Below, in pieces: positions 37,405 through 46,368 of a stretch of 64,000 nucleotides of DNA (position 1 is its first letter; each line of letters starts with the position of its first letter). This DNA comes from Pseudacidobacterium ailaaui (GTDB taxonomy: Bacteria > Acidobacteriota > Terriglobia > Terriglobales > Acidobacteriaceae). The notes under the pieces are model-generated. The model saw only the letters and a list, made by a program, of their open reading frames with translations, was not told where the DNA came from and did not search any database. The stretch lies in assembly GCF_000688455.1 (NCBI RefSeq), contig NZ_JIAL01000001.1, forward strand, positions 3,069,001-3,133,000, written 5' to 3'. The translations under genes were made by a program, and so were the position numbers.

Positions 37405-39207
37405 ATGCTTTTTCGTAAGGTGTGGATGACTGCTGCTGCAGTCATACTGGCGGCAGGTGCCGCGCATGCAAAGACACAAAAATTTGCGCCTCCGGTTCCG
37501 CTCTCTCCTGAACAATCAGCCCTGGTGCAGAAAGCGATTGCGCAGGAAAAGACCATCGTCAAGGCCATTCAGCAACACACTCCTGTGGTGCAGACTTACA
37601 TCCAGAACATGCGTCCGGACCCGCAGCTTTATTCTGTGCCGGATTCAGACCAGTACATGCTGGGACGTGTGGACTTCAGCAAGGCCTTCTACAACAAAGG
37701 ATACGAGGCGAAGCCTTCACGGCATGGATTCTTCAAAGGATCCATGAATTTCCTTTCTGGACTGACCAAGTCTTTTGACCTCAGCTATTCTCCTACTGGA
37801 TTTATGGACATGATGTTCCTGGATCCGGTCAGCTTTGATCAGCAGCACTATGATTTCTCCTATGTCCGGCGCGAGTTTTTGGGCAGTATTCGCACCATGG
37901 TGTTCGACGTGCACCCAAAGCCTGGAACCGGTGCTGGCCGCTTTTTCGGACGGATCTGGATCGAAGACCAGGACGGCAATATTGTCCGCTTTAACGGGAC
38001 GTACACGAACAGTAAAAATTCCGACATAACCCGGTACTATCACTTTGACAGCTGGCGTATGAACCTGCAGCCGGAAGTCTGGCTGCCTGTGGCCATCTAT
38101 GTGGAGGAATCCGAAGGGGGTACTGGGAAAAAACATGGCGGCTTCCGTGCGCAGACCCACTTCTGGGGCTATTCGCTGAAGCTTCCACAGCGAGAGTCAG
38201 AAGCCGAATCCATTGTGGTGGAAAATGCACAGGACCAGAGCGAAAACTCCCAGGACGTTGGTCCGCTGGGGGCCAAGCGGCAGTGGGTTGCGCAGGCCGA
38301 ACAGAATGTGCTTGACCGTCTCGTGCAAGCTGGACTCCTCGCTCCGCCCAGCGATTTTGACAAGGTGCTGGAGCAGGTCACGAATAACATCATCATCGGC
38401 AATAAGCTGGATCTTCCGGCAGACATTCATTGCCGCGTAATTCTCACCACGCCTCTGGAATCCCTTGCAGTCGGCAACACAATTCTGCTTAGCAAAGGTC
38501 TGATTGACGTGCTGCCTACAGAAGAGGATCTGGCTGCGGTAATCAGCTTTCAGCTTGCGCATATCGTTCTCGGGCACCATATTGACACGCGGTACGCCTT
38601 TAATGACCGCCTTCTCTTTCCAGATGAGGCCACGTTCCAGCGCATCAATATGAGCCATACTCCGGCCGACGATGAGGCTGCCGCGAAGAAGGCCGTCGAG
38701 TTATTTGATAACTCCATCTACCACGACAAATCGGCCAGTGTAAGCCTCTTTTTCCAGCAGGTTGTAGCCAGGGAAAAATATCTTCCGGGTCTGCTCAGCC
38801 CTAGGTTGGGAGACCCTTTGCTTAAAGCGGATGGAACACCTTGGTTGTCTGCCTTCCTGAATCGCGGACCGAAGTTGAATCTTACGGACATGAACCAGCA
38901 GCTTGCCGCGTTGCCACTGGGCAGCCACTTGAAGGCAGATCCCTGGGATGACAAGGTCTACGCGCTGAACATCCGTCAGGAACACATTCTCAATCCGAGC
39001 GACAAAATGCCGCTGGAACTGACTCCGGTTTATTTCCGACTGCAGCGCTATCAACCCCCGGCAGCCGCAGCATCACTTCCTGCGGGACAACAACCAGTGA
39101 ATGGAAGCGCGCCTGCGGACAGTAACACGCCTCCGCAGCAGCCTGACAACAACACTCCGCAGCCACAGCAGACACAACCGCAACCGGGACAAAATCCCCA
39201 GTCATGA
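37405..39207 (+). CDS. secreted M48-like protein lacking the HExxH zinc motif
   Basis: The 600-residue protein has a signal peptide (WMTAAAVILAAGAAHAKT). A domain to about residue 260 is of unknown type, with outer-membrane-lipoprotein-like beta features (VFDVHPKPGTGAGRFFGRIWI). Residues about 300-480 resemble M48 metalloproteases (AVGNTILLSKGLIDVLPTEEDLAAVI). Where M48 proteins have HExxH, this one reads FQLAH at 382-386, so the first His and catalytic Glu are lost and zinc chemistry is not expected. The tail is Pro/Gln-rich. It lies between a TonB-like gene and an outer-membrane-type gene and is preceded by AGGAG. Confidence 0.75.
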   Translation: MLFRKVWMTAAAVILAAGAAHAKTQKFAPPVPLSPEQSALVQKAIAQEKTIVKAIQQHTPVVQTYIQNMRPDPQLYSVPDSDQYMLGRVDFSKAFYNKGYEAKPSRHGFFKGSMNFLSGLTKSFDLSYSPTGFMDMMFLDPVSFDQQHYDFSYVRREFLGSIRTMVFDVHPKPGTGAGRFFGRIWIEDQDGNIVRFNGTYTNSKNSDITRYYHFDSWRMNLQPEVWLPVAIYVEESEGGTGKKHGGFRAQTHFWGYSLKLPQRESEAESIVVENAQDQSENSQDVGPLGAKRQWVAQAEQNVLDRLVQAGLLAPPSDFDKVLEQVTNNIIIGNKLDLPADIHCRVILTTPLESLAVGNTILLSKGLIDVLPTEEDLAAVISFQLAHIVLGHHIDTRYAFNDRLLFPDEATFQRINMSHTPADDEAAAKKAVELFDNSIYHDKSASVSLFFQQVVAREKYLPGLLSPRLGDPLLKADGTPWLSAFLNRGPKLNLTDMNQQLAALPLGSHLKADPWDDKVYALNIRQEHILNPSDKMPLELTPVYFRLQRYQPPAAAASLPAGQQPVNGSAPADSNTPPQQPDNNTPQPQQTQPQPGQNPQS

Positions 39208-39290
39208 AGGGACAGAATTCATGACTGGCTACCTACATCAAGTTCGCTATGTTTTTTGCTCCTTGGCAAACCATCTACAGGAGACTGCTC

Positions 39291-39857
39291 GTGTCTAAAA
39301 AAATATTGGTCTTGGCCATTGTTCTCAACTCCCTTCTTTCTTTTGCGCAGGTGGCCCCGGCGAATCGCGGCGGAGGACTTTCGCTATCAGCAGGTGCGGA
39401 ATATTCCGACTTTAACCCGGATTGGGGGCCTGACCGTTTGCAGGGCATGGCCGCTTTTTTTGATCTGGATCATCTTTTCCTGAACCGACTGGGAGTGGAA
39501 GGTGAGGCGCGCTGGCTGCGCTTCAATCAGCCCCACGGGGAAACAGAGGACAACTACCTGCTTGGCCCGCGCTTTCGGATGGTTCGTTTCGGAAAACTAG
39601 AGGCTTATGGAAAGTTCCTCATGGGCGGAGGGTGGATAACATATCGCGATAAACTTGGCAGCGGCAGCTACTTTGCTTATGCCCCTGGCATCACCGGAGA
39701 GTACCGTCTCTCTCGGCACTGGAAGGTGCGCGGCGACTATGAATACGAATTCTGGCCAGCCGCTCCCGGTGAGGCCTTCACCGCGCCTTTCGGAAAAACG
39801 AGTAGCGGTCTAACTCCGAATGGCTTCAGTGTGGGTGTTTCTTACCGCATCTTCTAA
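39291..39857 (+). CDS. small outer-membrane beta-barrel-like protein
   Basis: I place the start at GTG 39291, which has AGGAG eight bases upstream, giving 188 residues; the frame to 39249 lacks such a site. A signal peptide (ILVLAIVLNSLLSFAQV) precedes alternating beta strands such as LSLSAGAEYSDF, GVEGEARWLRF, LEAYGKFLMGGGW and WKVRGDYEYEFW, and the protein ends in Phe (GFSVGVSYRIF). The OmpA-like eight-strand pattern with a terminal aromatic residue is what BAM substrates show. No specific function is visible. Confidence 0.72.
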   Translation: MSKKILVLAIVLNSLLSFAQVAPANRGGGLSLSAGAEYSDFNPDWGPDRLQGMAAFFDLDHLFLNRLGVEGEARWLRFNQPHGETEDNYLLGPRFRMVRFGKLEAYGKFLMGGGWITYRDKLGSGSYFAYAPGITGEYRLSRHWKVRGDYEYEFWPAAPGEAFTAPFGKTSSGLTPNGFSVGVSYRIF

Positions 39858-39965
39858 AAAGTAAGGAAGCAAGCCGCGGGCGGTTTGATGCTGCGGCTTG
39901 CTCTCCGTTCAGAACGTAGCTGGAGTATCATCTACTTAGCGGCCCCTTGCTGCAAGAGTGAGTCC

Positions 39966-41168
39966 ATGTCCAAAAATTTCAAACGCGTCATTCTAGGAAT
40001 ATCCGTGCTTCTAGTCGCCATTGTCCTGATTGGCGGTTTGGGAATGAATGGTGTACGCGCCGGTACACAGAGTGATGGTGCGTACAGGCAAATGGGTGTT
40101 TATGAAGAGGTGCTGCATAAGATTCAGAGCGACTACGTGGTCGAACCCAACCTGAACAAAGTAACGACTGGGGCGCTCCATGGACTGCTGGAGTCCCTTG
40201 ACTCTGATTCAAGTTACTTGACCCCGGCTGAATACACGACCTTTAAAGCGCATGAGAATGAAGGCTCCGCAGCACAGGTGGGCCTGAATGTTTCAAAGCG
40301 CGGTGGATATGCCACTGTTGTCTCTGTTATGCCGGGAAGCCCTGCGGAACGCGAGCAGATTCAGGACGGGGACATCATCGTGGCCATTGGGGACCAGCCT
40401 ACAAGGGAAATGTCGCTGGCGATGGTTCGTCTTCTGCTGGAAGGCAAACCCGGGACCCAGGTGACTTTCTCACTGGTGCGTCCGGAGCGGGGCAAATATG
40501 ACCCGGAGAAAATTACTCTTACCCGCACGAATGTGACCGTTCCGGCGATGGGACAGCAGGAGTACGAAAACTCAAGCATCCTCTATCTCAAGCCAGTGGT
40601 CCTGAACAAGGAGCGCGTAGACGAAATCGAGTCCCGCCTCAAGGCAATGCAGAAGAACGGCAACAAAAAGGTTTTACTGGATTTACGCGATGTTGCCCTG
40701 GGAGACGAGCAGCAGGCGGTTCGTCTGGCCAATGCTTTTATTCGTAACGGAACGATTGCCATGCTTGAAGGACAAAAAGTAAGCAAACAGACCTTTGCGG
40801 CAGATCCGAATAAGTTCATTACCAATGCTCCTTTGGCTGTTCTGGTCAACCATGGCACATCAGGCCCCGGAGAGTTGGTGGCTGCGGCAATTCTTGATAA
40901 CAAACGCGGTGATGTTGTCGGAGACCGCACGTTTGGTGAAGGTAGCGTACAGAAAACCATTGAATTACCAGATGGCGCTGCTCTGATACTGTCCGTGGCA
41001 AAATATGAATCTCCTTCCGGAAAAAAGATACAGGACGAGGCCGTAACTCCAAACGTTCTGGTTGCTTCTGACTTTGACCAGTATGATGATCCAAACCAGA
41101 AGCCGGTCTCCCATCAGGACGATCAATTGAATAAAGCGCTGGATCTGTTAAAACAAAAGAACGCATAA
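39966..41168 (+). CDS. S41/CtpA-like PDZ protein with lost catalytic dyad
   Basis: The ATG at 39966 gives 400 residues with an N-terminal membrane anchor (ILGISVLLVAIVLIGGLGM), a helical N-domain, a PDZ domain (VVSVMPGSPAEREQIQDGDIIVAIGD, about 105-170) and an S41 peptidase fold to residue 365. In active CtpA/Prc enzymes the Ser and Lys lie 25 residues apart. Here those positions are Gly300 (HGTSGPGEL) and Glu325 (TFGEGSVQ), so both are gone. It is probably a scaffold or regulator. It is followed by a class A PBP, and CtpA homologues often act on peptidoglycan enzymes. Confidence 0.85.
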   Translation: MSKNFKRVILGISVLLVAIVLIGGLGMNGVRAGTQSDGAYRQMGVYEEVLHKIQSDYVVEPNLNKVTTGALHGLLESLDSDSSYLTPAEYTTFKAHENEGSAAQVGLNVSKRGGYATVVSVMPGSPAEREQIQDGDIIVAIGDQPTREMSLAMVRLLLEGKPGTQVTFSLVRPERGKYDPEKITLTRTNVTVPAMGQQEYENSSILYLKPVVLNKERVDEIESRLKAMQKNGNKKVLLDLRDVALGDEQQAVRLANAFIRNGTIAMLEGQKVSKQTFAADPNKFITNAPLAVLVNHGTSGPGELVAAAILDNKRGDVVGDRTFGEGSVQKTIELPDGAALILSVAKYESPSGKKIQDEAVTPNVLVASDFDQYDDPNQKPVSHQDDQLNKALDLLKQKNA

Positions 41169-41262
41169 ACGCGAAAGCGGTCATGGCCAACTCTTTCCTA
41201 TTGCAGATATGCGGCAGGATAAGCGGTCATCCTGAAAAACGTCTTTGAATCAACGCATTCAG

Positions 41263-43443
41263 ATGAGATCTCCCTTTCGTCCGGGCACAGGACGGCGTAA
41301 AGTGGCCGGCGGCGTAGCGATAGCTGTCCTTGTGCTGTTAGCTGTGGCCGTTGGCTCTCTCAGCGGTCTCATGCTGGTCTACACCATCAATCTTCCGCAA
41401 ATTGCCGATCTCATGCGTTATCGTCCTGACACGATTACGGAGTTGTACGATACACATGGACGGGTTTTTGGCTCCTTTGCGCTGGAGCGCCGGATTCCTG
41501 TGAACTACAACGATTTCTCACCTCTGCTTCGCGAAGCGGTAGTCTCGATTGAAGACAAGAATTTCGAAGATCATTGGGGAGTCAACATCTTCCGTGTTCT
41601 GGGAGCGGCCTATCATGATCTGACATCCAAGACCCGAGCTCAAGGGGCCTCCACCCTGACCATGCAGTTGGCCAGAAATCTTTTCCTGGGCCGTGAACGG
41701 ACGTTCGGGCGCAAGCTACAGGAAGTCCTGCTTTCCATTCAGATGGAGCATGCCTTCACCAAGCAGCAGATCTTTACGCTTTATGCAAACCAGATTTATC
41801 TGGGGCACGGCATGTATGGATTTGAAGCTGGCGCGCAATATTATTTCAGCAAGCATGCCAAAGATCTCACTTTGCCGGAGGCCGCGCTTCTGGCTGGTTT
41901 GCCGAAAGGTCCTGTTGAGTATTCGCCCATCCTCAATCCGGAGAAGGCGTTCCGACGGCGCAATATGGTCATCAATGCCATGCTGGAGGATGGAAAGATT
42001 ACCGCAGCGCAGGCCAATGTGGCACGGGCCGTACCGCTAGGACTCCACCTTCAGCCCCCTGCAAACAGCGTAGCGCCCTGGTTTGTCGAGGCGGTCCGGC
42101 GTGAGCTGGAGCAGAAGCTGGGAACAGACCAGGTCCACGAAGCGGGCCTAAAGGTCTACACGACGCTCGATCTGGATTTGCAGCAGGTAGCCAATCATGC
42201 TCTTCTGGATGGTCTGGCCAGCTATGAGCGGCAGCGTGGATGGCGCGGGCATTTGCTGAATGTGATTGCTGGCGGAGTTGCAATGGAAGGATTCAGGCAC
42301 CCGGACTGGGTCATTCCGCCGCAGCCAGGAGATTACGTTCATGCACTTGTGACCGGGGTGCTGCCCTATCAGGTAACGGCGCGTGTGGGTGACCATGACT
42401 TATTGCTCGTGCCTGAAGACTGGACATGGACGAAGTTCCGTACTGCAGATGCATTTCTGAAGGTGGGCGATCTTGTCTATGTACACCTGCGGCAGCCAGA
42501 GGGCAGCCTTTTGCGTGGCACGCTGGAGCAGGATACGGGTGCTGAGGGAGCGTTATTGGCCATGGACAATGCTACCGGCGATGTCCTGGCCATGGTGGGA
42601 GGAAGAGACTTTCACCTATCGCAGTTCAATCGCGCCACGCAGGCCCAGCGGCAAACCGGATCATCTTTTAAGCCTTACGTTTACACAGCTGCAGTGGAAG
42701 AAGGCGCCAGGCCGGAAGAGATGATTCTTGATGCTCCAACTTCATTCGGCGGGTATACTCCCCACAATTATGAGGGGAATTACCTTGGCAGTATCACACT
42801 GCTCAAGGCCTTTGCGGATTCACGCAATATTCCTGCGCTGAAGCTGGCAGAACGCGTTGGCATCCGCAAGGTCATTGACGTTGCACATCGGTTTGGCATA
42901 ACCACCAACATTCCAGCCTATCTGCCAGTGGCTCTCGGCTCCGTCGAAGTTACGCTGGAGCAGCAGGTGGCCGCATATTCTGTTTTTCCGAATGATGGCA
43001 TTCGTATTTCCCCGCGGATCATACGCCGCGTCACTTCGGCTGACGGTGCACCGTTGCTCGAAGACAAACCTGCAGTCAGTGAGGTCACGAGCGCCCGTGT
43101 GGCCAGAATTATGATGACCTTTCTGCGTGAGGTCACACGTTCTGGAACGGCGGCCGCAGCGTCTTCGCTGAACCATCCTGTGGGTGGTAAAACGGGCACC
43201 ACAAGCGACTTTACAGATGCATGGTTTGTTGGTTTTTCTCCTTCGGTCACCTGCGGGGTCTGGACCGGCTACGATAATCGGGAAAGTCTTGGAGACAAGG
43301 AAACAGGGGCCCGGGTTGCACTCCCCATATGGATGGATTTTATGCGGGCCGCCATTGCCGGCAGGAATGACGAGGCCTTTCCTGGAGACATGAGGCCAGT
43401 TTCGTCTCAGGCACGGATTGCAGCGGCGGTCAGCGCGCACTAG
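41263..43443 (+). CDS. class A penicillin-binding protein (PBP1)
   Basis: This bifunctional enzyme polymerises and cross-links peptidoglycan. From the ATG at 41263 it has 726 residues: an N-terminal membrane anchor (VAIAVLVLLAVAVGSLSGLML), a GT51 transglycosylase domain with VVSIEDKNFEDHWGVN, QGASTLTMQLARN and KLQEVLLSIQMEHAFTK, and a transpeptidase domain with SxxK in TGSSFKPY, a SRN motif in DSRNIPAL and KTGTT. A TTG at 41245 is an alternative start. It follows the dead S41 homologue by 94 bp. Confidence 0.93.
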   Translation: MRSPFRPGTGRRKVAGGVAIAVLVLLAVAVGSLSGLMLVYTINLPQIADLMRYRPDTITELYDTHGRVFGSFALERRIPVNYNDFSPLLREAVVSIEDKNFEDHWGVNIFRVLGAAYHDLTSKTRAQGASTLTMQLARNLFLGRERTFGRKLQEVLLSIQMEHAFTKQQIFTLYANQIYLGHGMYGFEAGAQYYFSKHAKDLTLPEAALLAGLPKGPVEYSPILNPEKAFRRRNMVINAMLEDGKITAAQANVARAVPLGLHLQPPANSVAPWFVEAVRRELEQKLGTDQVHEAGLKVYTTLDLDLQQVANHALLDGLASYERQRGWRGHLLNVIAGGVAMEGFRHPDWVIPPQPGDYVHALVTGVLPYQVTARVGDHDLLLVPEDWTWTKFRTADAFLKVGDLVYVHLRQPEGSLLRGTLEQDTGAEGALLAMDNATGDVLAMVGGRDFHLSQFNRATQAQRQTGSSFKPYVYTAAVEEGARPEEMILDAPTSFGGYTPHNYEGNYLGSITLLKAFADSRNIPALKLAERVGIRKVIDVAHRFGITTNIPAYLPVALGSVEVTLEQQVAAYSVFPNDGIRISPRIIRRVTSADGAPLLEDKPAVSEVTSARVARIMMTFLREVTRSGTAAAASSLNHPVGGKTGTTSDFTDAWFVGFSPSVTCGVWTGYDNRESLGDKETGARVALPIWMDFMRAAIAGRNDEAFPGDMRPVSSQARIAAAVSAH

Positions 43444-43469
43444 AGGTCCCGATTGCGTCCGGGTGGTAT

Positions 43470-44294
43470 TCAGGATGAAGAGGCGGAGGGAAGTGTACGC
43501 CGGGCGCGCTGCCAGGAATAGGCAATGCGCGCGAGAATGCCAGAGAACATATACATAAGCGCCATGATGATCAGCACATATTCGGAAAAGAAAACCAGCG
43601 CGTAAAGGAGCAGGCCAATCAGCACCATCCACTGGAAAGGATGACGGCTGGAAAGGTTGATCTCCTTGCCGCTCCAGAAGCGCCAGGTGCTGACCATCAG
43701 GAAGCCAATCAGGCCGACCAACGCCATCCAGATCAAAGCTACCCATGGAATCGAAATAGGGATGCCGTGAAAGAAATGAATCACGGCAGCAATGATTCCC
43801 GCCGCTGCCGGAATGGGCATACCCACAAAATACTTTCGTCCCGGCCGGCCAGGGTTTTTGGGTACAGGATTCACACTGATGTTGAAGCGGGCCAGACGGC
43901 TGGCGCCACAGATGAGGAAGAGAAAACAAACAAAGGCGCCAAACTGTATCAGCTTCTGGCGGAAGACGAGATCACCCAGAGGTGGGAGCATACGGAAGCC
44001 CCAGGTAAAGGCAAGAATGCTTGGGGCAACGCCAAAAGTAATCACGTCGGCAAGGGAATCGAGTTCTTTGCCGAATTCGCTGGTGGTATGGGTCATGCGC
44101 GCGATGCGGCCATCGAGCGCATCGAAGGGTATTGCAAAACCAATGGCCAGGGCGGCCCAGTCAAAATGATGCGGCTCCTGTGCAGAGCCTTGCAGGCTCT
44201 GCATGATGGCAAAATAACCTGCCGCGATGTTTCCTGCCGTGAAAAGAGAGGGCAGGATGTACATCCCACGGCGCCGGCGTGAGCCTCTGGCCAT
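43470..44294 (-). CDS. pssA: CDP-diacylglycerol--serine O-phosphatidyltransferase
   Basis: PssA makes phosphatidylserine. The 274-residue membrane protein has the CDP-alcohol phosphotransferase motif as FDALDGRIARMTHTTSEFGKE with LDSLADVITFGVAP, and about seven to eight predicted helices. An Arg-rich N-terminus (ARGSRRRRG) precedes the first helix. The ATG shares one base with the psd stop, so phosphatidylserine synthesis and decarboxylation are made from one message. Confidence 0.95.
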   Translation of the reverse strand: MARGSRRRRGMYILPSLFTAGNIAAGYFAIMQSLQGSAQEPHHFDWAALAIGFAIPFDALDGRIARMTHTTSEFGKELDSLADVITFGVAPSILAFTWGFRMLPPLGDLVFRQKLIQFGAFVCFLFLICGASRLARFNISVNPVPKNPGRPGRKYFVGMPIPAAAGIIAAVIHFFHGIPISIPWVALIWMALVGLIGFLMVSTWRFWSGKEINLSSRHPFQWMVLIGLLLYALVFFSEYVLIIMALMYMFSGILARIAYSWQRARRTLPSASSS

Positions 44295-44962
44295 TAAACC
44301 AACGTCTCCACTTCAAGTTCGGCCAGTATCGGGTCCTCAGTGAAAGCAGCAAGTTGTGCCAGCACCGTGGAGCCTCCCTGTACTCGATCGCCCTTCTTTA
44401 CTCGGAGTTCGGCATAAACGGGCAGGAGCACATCGACGCGAGAGCCAAATTTAATCATGCCCACGCGTTCACCTCGCTCCAGGTAATCTCCCGCTTTGGG
44501 CTGAAAAACAATCCGTCGCGCCAGAAGTCCCGCAATTTGTTTGAAAGCCACCTCGTGGCCTTCCGGGCTATCCAAAACCGCCAGATTTTGCTCGTTCTTA
44601 TCAGCCGAGGCGGGATCCAGCGCATTCAGATAAAGACCTTTCTGGTAACGGACTTCACGAAGCACCCCGCTGATCGGAGAGCGGTTTACGTGAACATCAA
44701 AAACGCTAAGAAAAATGCTCAGGCGGAGGCGCTCACCAGAAGGGGTCATGATGCGTTCAATCGCTGTGAGCTTACCGTCGGCAGGAGACACAACCAGACC
44801 CTCCCCCTGGGGGATGGTGCGCTCGGGGTCACGAAAAAACCAAAGAAAAAACACAGCGAGCAGCAGAGGCAACACTGCCCAACCCCAGTGACCGGTCAGT
44901 AAATATACAATGACCGAGACCGCAATCAGGGCAAACCCGTAATAGTATCCGTCACGAACCAT
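44294..44962 (-). CDS. psd: phosphatidylserine decarboxylase proenzyme
   Basis: Psd converts phosphatidylserine to phosphatidylethanolamine. The 222-residue protein is the short type: two N-terminal membrane helices ([27 protein letters not shown]), then [40 protein letters not shown], and the self-cleavage site Gly-Ser in [12 protein letters not shown], where Ser becomes the pyruvoyl group. It is upstream of pssA in the operon. A perfect inverted repeat reaches into its start codon. Confidence 0.95.
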   Translation of the reverse strand: MVRDGYYYGFALIAVSVIVYLLTGHWGWAVLPLLLAVFFLWFFRDPERTIPQGEGLVVSPADGKLTAIERIMTPSGERLRLSIFLSVFDVHVNRSPISGVLREVRYQKGLYLNALDPASADKNEQNLAVLDSPEGHEVAFKQIAGLLARRIVFQPKAGDYLERGERVGMIKFGSRVDVLLPVYAELRVKKGDRVQGGSTVLAQLAAFTEDPILAELEVETLV

Positions 44963-44985
44963 GAGAGATTGATTCTCTCATTATA
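44962..44985 (-). promoter_or_regulatory. psd promoter -10 and hairpin at the start codon
   Basis: On the minus strand TATAAT (44985-44980) lies immediately before the 19-bp inverted repeat TGAGAGA-N5-TCTCTCA (44980-44962). The repeat ends in the first base of the psd ATG (44962-44960). I see no good -35. A transcript starting here would carry a short leader whose stem would partly hide the initiation region. Confidence 0.45.
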
Positions 44986-44998
44986 GAGGGAAGTACTC

Positions 44999-45208
44999 TC
45001 AGGCTACGTGATGATACATACCGTTTCTCAGGGCCTCCAACTGGTCTTTTACTGACAGTTTCAGCTTTTTCAGCCTTACCTCTTCAAGCTGCTCTTCGGC
45101 TGACAGGTAGGGTTTCTGGAGCAGACTTTCGAGCTTCTCCGAATAATGACGGTGCTGCTCTTCAAGACGACGGATGGCATCACTATCCGGTGACCCAAAT
45201 ATTTCCAT
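44999..45208 (-). CDS. DUF465 (YdcH-like) small protein
   Basis: This 69-residue protein is a short charged helical hairpin: DAIRRLEEQHRHYSEKLESLL, a turn, then EEQLEEVRLKKLKLSVKDQLEALR. The pattern, with the conserved KKxKLxxKDxL, is DUF465. Members are small cytosolic coiled-coil proteins of unknown role. AGGAGG lies just upstream of the ATG. It could be co-transcribed with psd, 36 bp away. Confidence 0.88.
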   Translation of the reverse strand: MEIFGSPDSDAIRRLEEQHRHYSEKLESLLQKPYLSAEEQLEEVRLKKLKLSVKDQLEALRNGMYHHVA

Positions 45209-45277
45209 CAGAACACCTCCTTATTTCTCTAAGACGTAACAAGCTAACACCACGTTTGCCTGAAGGCAACTGTGTTT

Positions 45278-45724
45278 TTAGGAGCAAGCGTGAAGAGGAC
45301 CAAGCTCCATGCCCATGAGCAGAGCGTCTTCCGAAGGGGAAGAATAATAGCCTGGACGCAGGCCCTCAGTCCTCATCCCAAAGCTCTTGTAAAGTCTGAT
45401 GGCCGTTGTATTTGAAGCCCGTACTTCAAGTTCCAACCGAACAGCATTTTTCAAACTCGCCCAGACCGCGACGGCTTTGAGCAGGGCCTTCCCCACGCCC
45501 TGGCTGCGTGCTTCTTTTACCACAGCGATGGATTCAAGCTCGCAGATATCCACAACGAGCCGGACAATCGAAAAGCCAATGATGCGATTGTCTGATTCGG
45601 CCACAAAGCCGGAGCGGCCCTCGTAGTCTCGGCGGGTCCAATGAGGTACTTCCGGGACCTCTTGTGCCAGCGCCAGTAAAGCATCAAGATCTCCGGTTTG
45701 CAGTGGGCGGACAGTAAATTTCAC
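45278..45724 (-). CDS. rimI: ribosomal-protein-alanine N-acetyltransferase-like GNAT
   Basis: The 148-residue GNAT protein has ELESIAVVKEARSQGVGKALLKAV as acetyl-CoA motif A, RLELEVRASNTTAIRLYKSFGMRTEGLRPGYY as motif B, and the ED/YY ending typical of RimI. RimI acetylates the N-terminus of protein S18 and often sits beside tsaB; here tsaB is 1.6 kb away, with a TetR/SDR pair in between. The GTG start overlaps the TetR stop (GTGA). Confidence 0.85.
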   Translation of the reverse strand: MKFTVRPLQTGDLDALLALAQEVPEVPHWTRRDYEGRSGFVAESDNRIIGFSIVRLVVDICELESIAVVKEARSQGVGKALLKAVAVWASLKNAVRLELEVRASNTTAIRLYKSFGMRTEGLRPGYYSSPSEDALLMGMELGPLHACS

Positions 45725-46326
45725 GGCCTCCGGCTCCTCAGCGCGCTGCTTCTGCGTGAGCCAGCAATCAGAATGTCCACAAGTTTCTTTGCGCTTTGCT
45801 GCCAGTTTGCTCCGGTTGCGATGTGTGCCACACCAATTAAGGCCCGTAACAGATCAAAAGGTTCGATGTCTGGCCGCAGCTCTTTGCTTTGGATGCCCCT
45901 CTGCACCAGCATCTCCACGGCCTCTTTCATCAGCCCATGCGAGCCTTGATAGAGCCTGCTTGGCCCTCCGGTCAGCGAATTCAGTGCGGGCGCAATGATG
46001 TGCTTGGCTGCAATGTAGTCCACAAACAACAGCATCCATTGCCGGAGTGCCTCCACCGGAGGCATGGTTTTGGCATATTGGCGTGCCGATGCTGCCAGTT
46101 TCTCCACTTCGCCCTGATAGACCGCTTCAATCAGAGCATCCCGGTTTGGGAAGTGCCGATAAAGGGTGCCTGCACCGACACCAGCCTGTTTAGCAATATC
46201 GTCAAGGCTTGCATCTGCTCCGTGGCGGGTAAAGGCCTCTTTTGCAGCTTCCAGAATTCGATCGCGGTTGCGCCGTGCATCTGCGCGGGGCCTTCTTGCT
46301 TCGGGTTGGGAGTTTTGGATCGACAT
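45721..46326 (-). CDS. TetR-family transcriptional regulator
   Basis: From the ATG at 46326 the protein has 201 residues. The N-terminal HTH domain is ADARRNRDRILEAAKEAFTRHGADASLDDIAKQAGVGAGTLYRHFPNRDALIEAVY. The C-terminal ligand domain resembles that of TetR proteins with the SbtR-like region (PPVEALRQWMLLFVDYIA). It is divergent from an SDR gene. Two near-identical 15-bp palindromes lie in the spacer, so it very likely represses itself and the SDR gene. rimI follows with a 4-bp overlap. Confidence 0.92.
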   Translation of the reverse strand: MSIQNSQPEARRPRADARRNRDRILEAAKEAFTRHGADASLDDIAKQAGVGAGTLYRHFPNRDALIEAVYQGEVEKLAASARQYAKTMPPVEALRQWMLLFVDYIAAKHIIAPALNSLTGGPSRLYQGSHGLMKEAVEMLVQRGIQSKELRPDIEPFDLLRALIGVAHIATGANWQQSAKKLVDILIAGSRRSSALRSRRP

Positions 46327-46339
46327 AAAAATTTGCAAC

Positions 46340-46354
46340 CGGAGAGTATCTCCG
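46340..46354. promoter_or_regulatory. TetR operator candidate 1
   Basis: CGGAGAGTATCTCCG is a 15-bp perfect-arm palindrome (CGGAGA/TCTCCG) preceded by TTGCAAC. The same CGGAG-N5-CTCCG core recurs 29 bp downstream. Confidence 0.6.
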
Positions 46355-46368
46355 CTTATCTATTGCAA

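Noticed and set aside
42820-43929. Minus-strand ORF of 369 codons across the PBP and pssA ends
   Set aside because: It overlaps two well-identified genes, and its His/Cys/Arg-rich composition is typical of a wrong frame.
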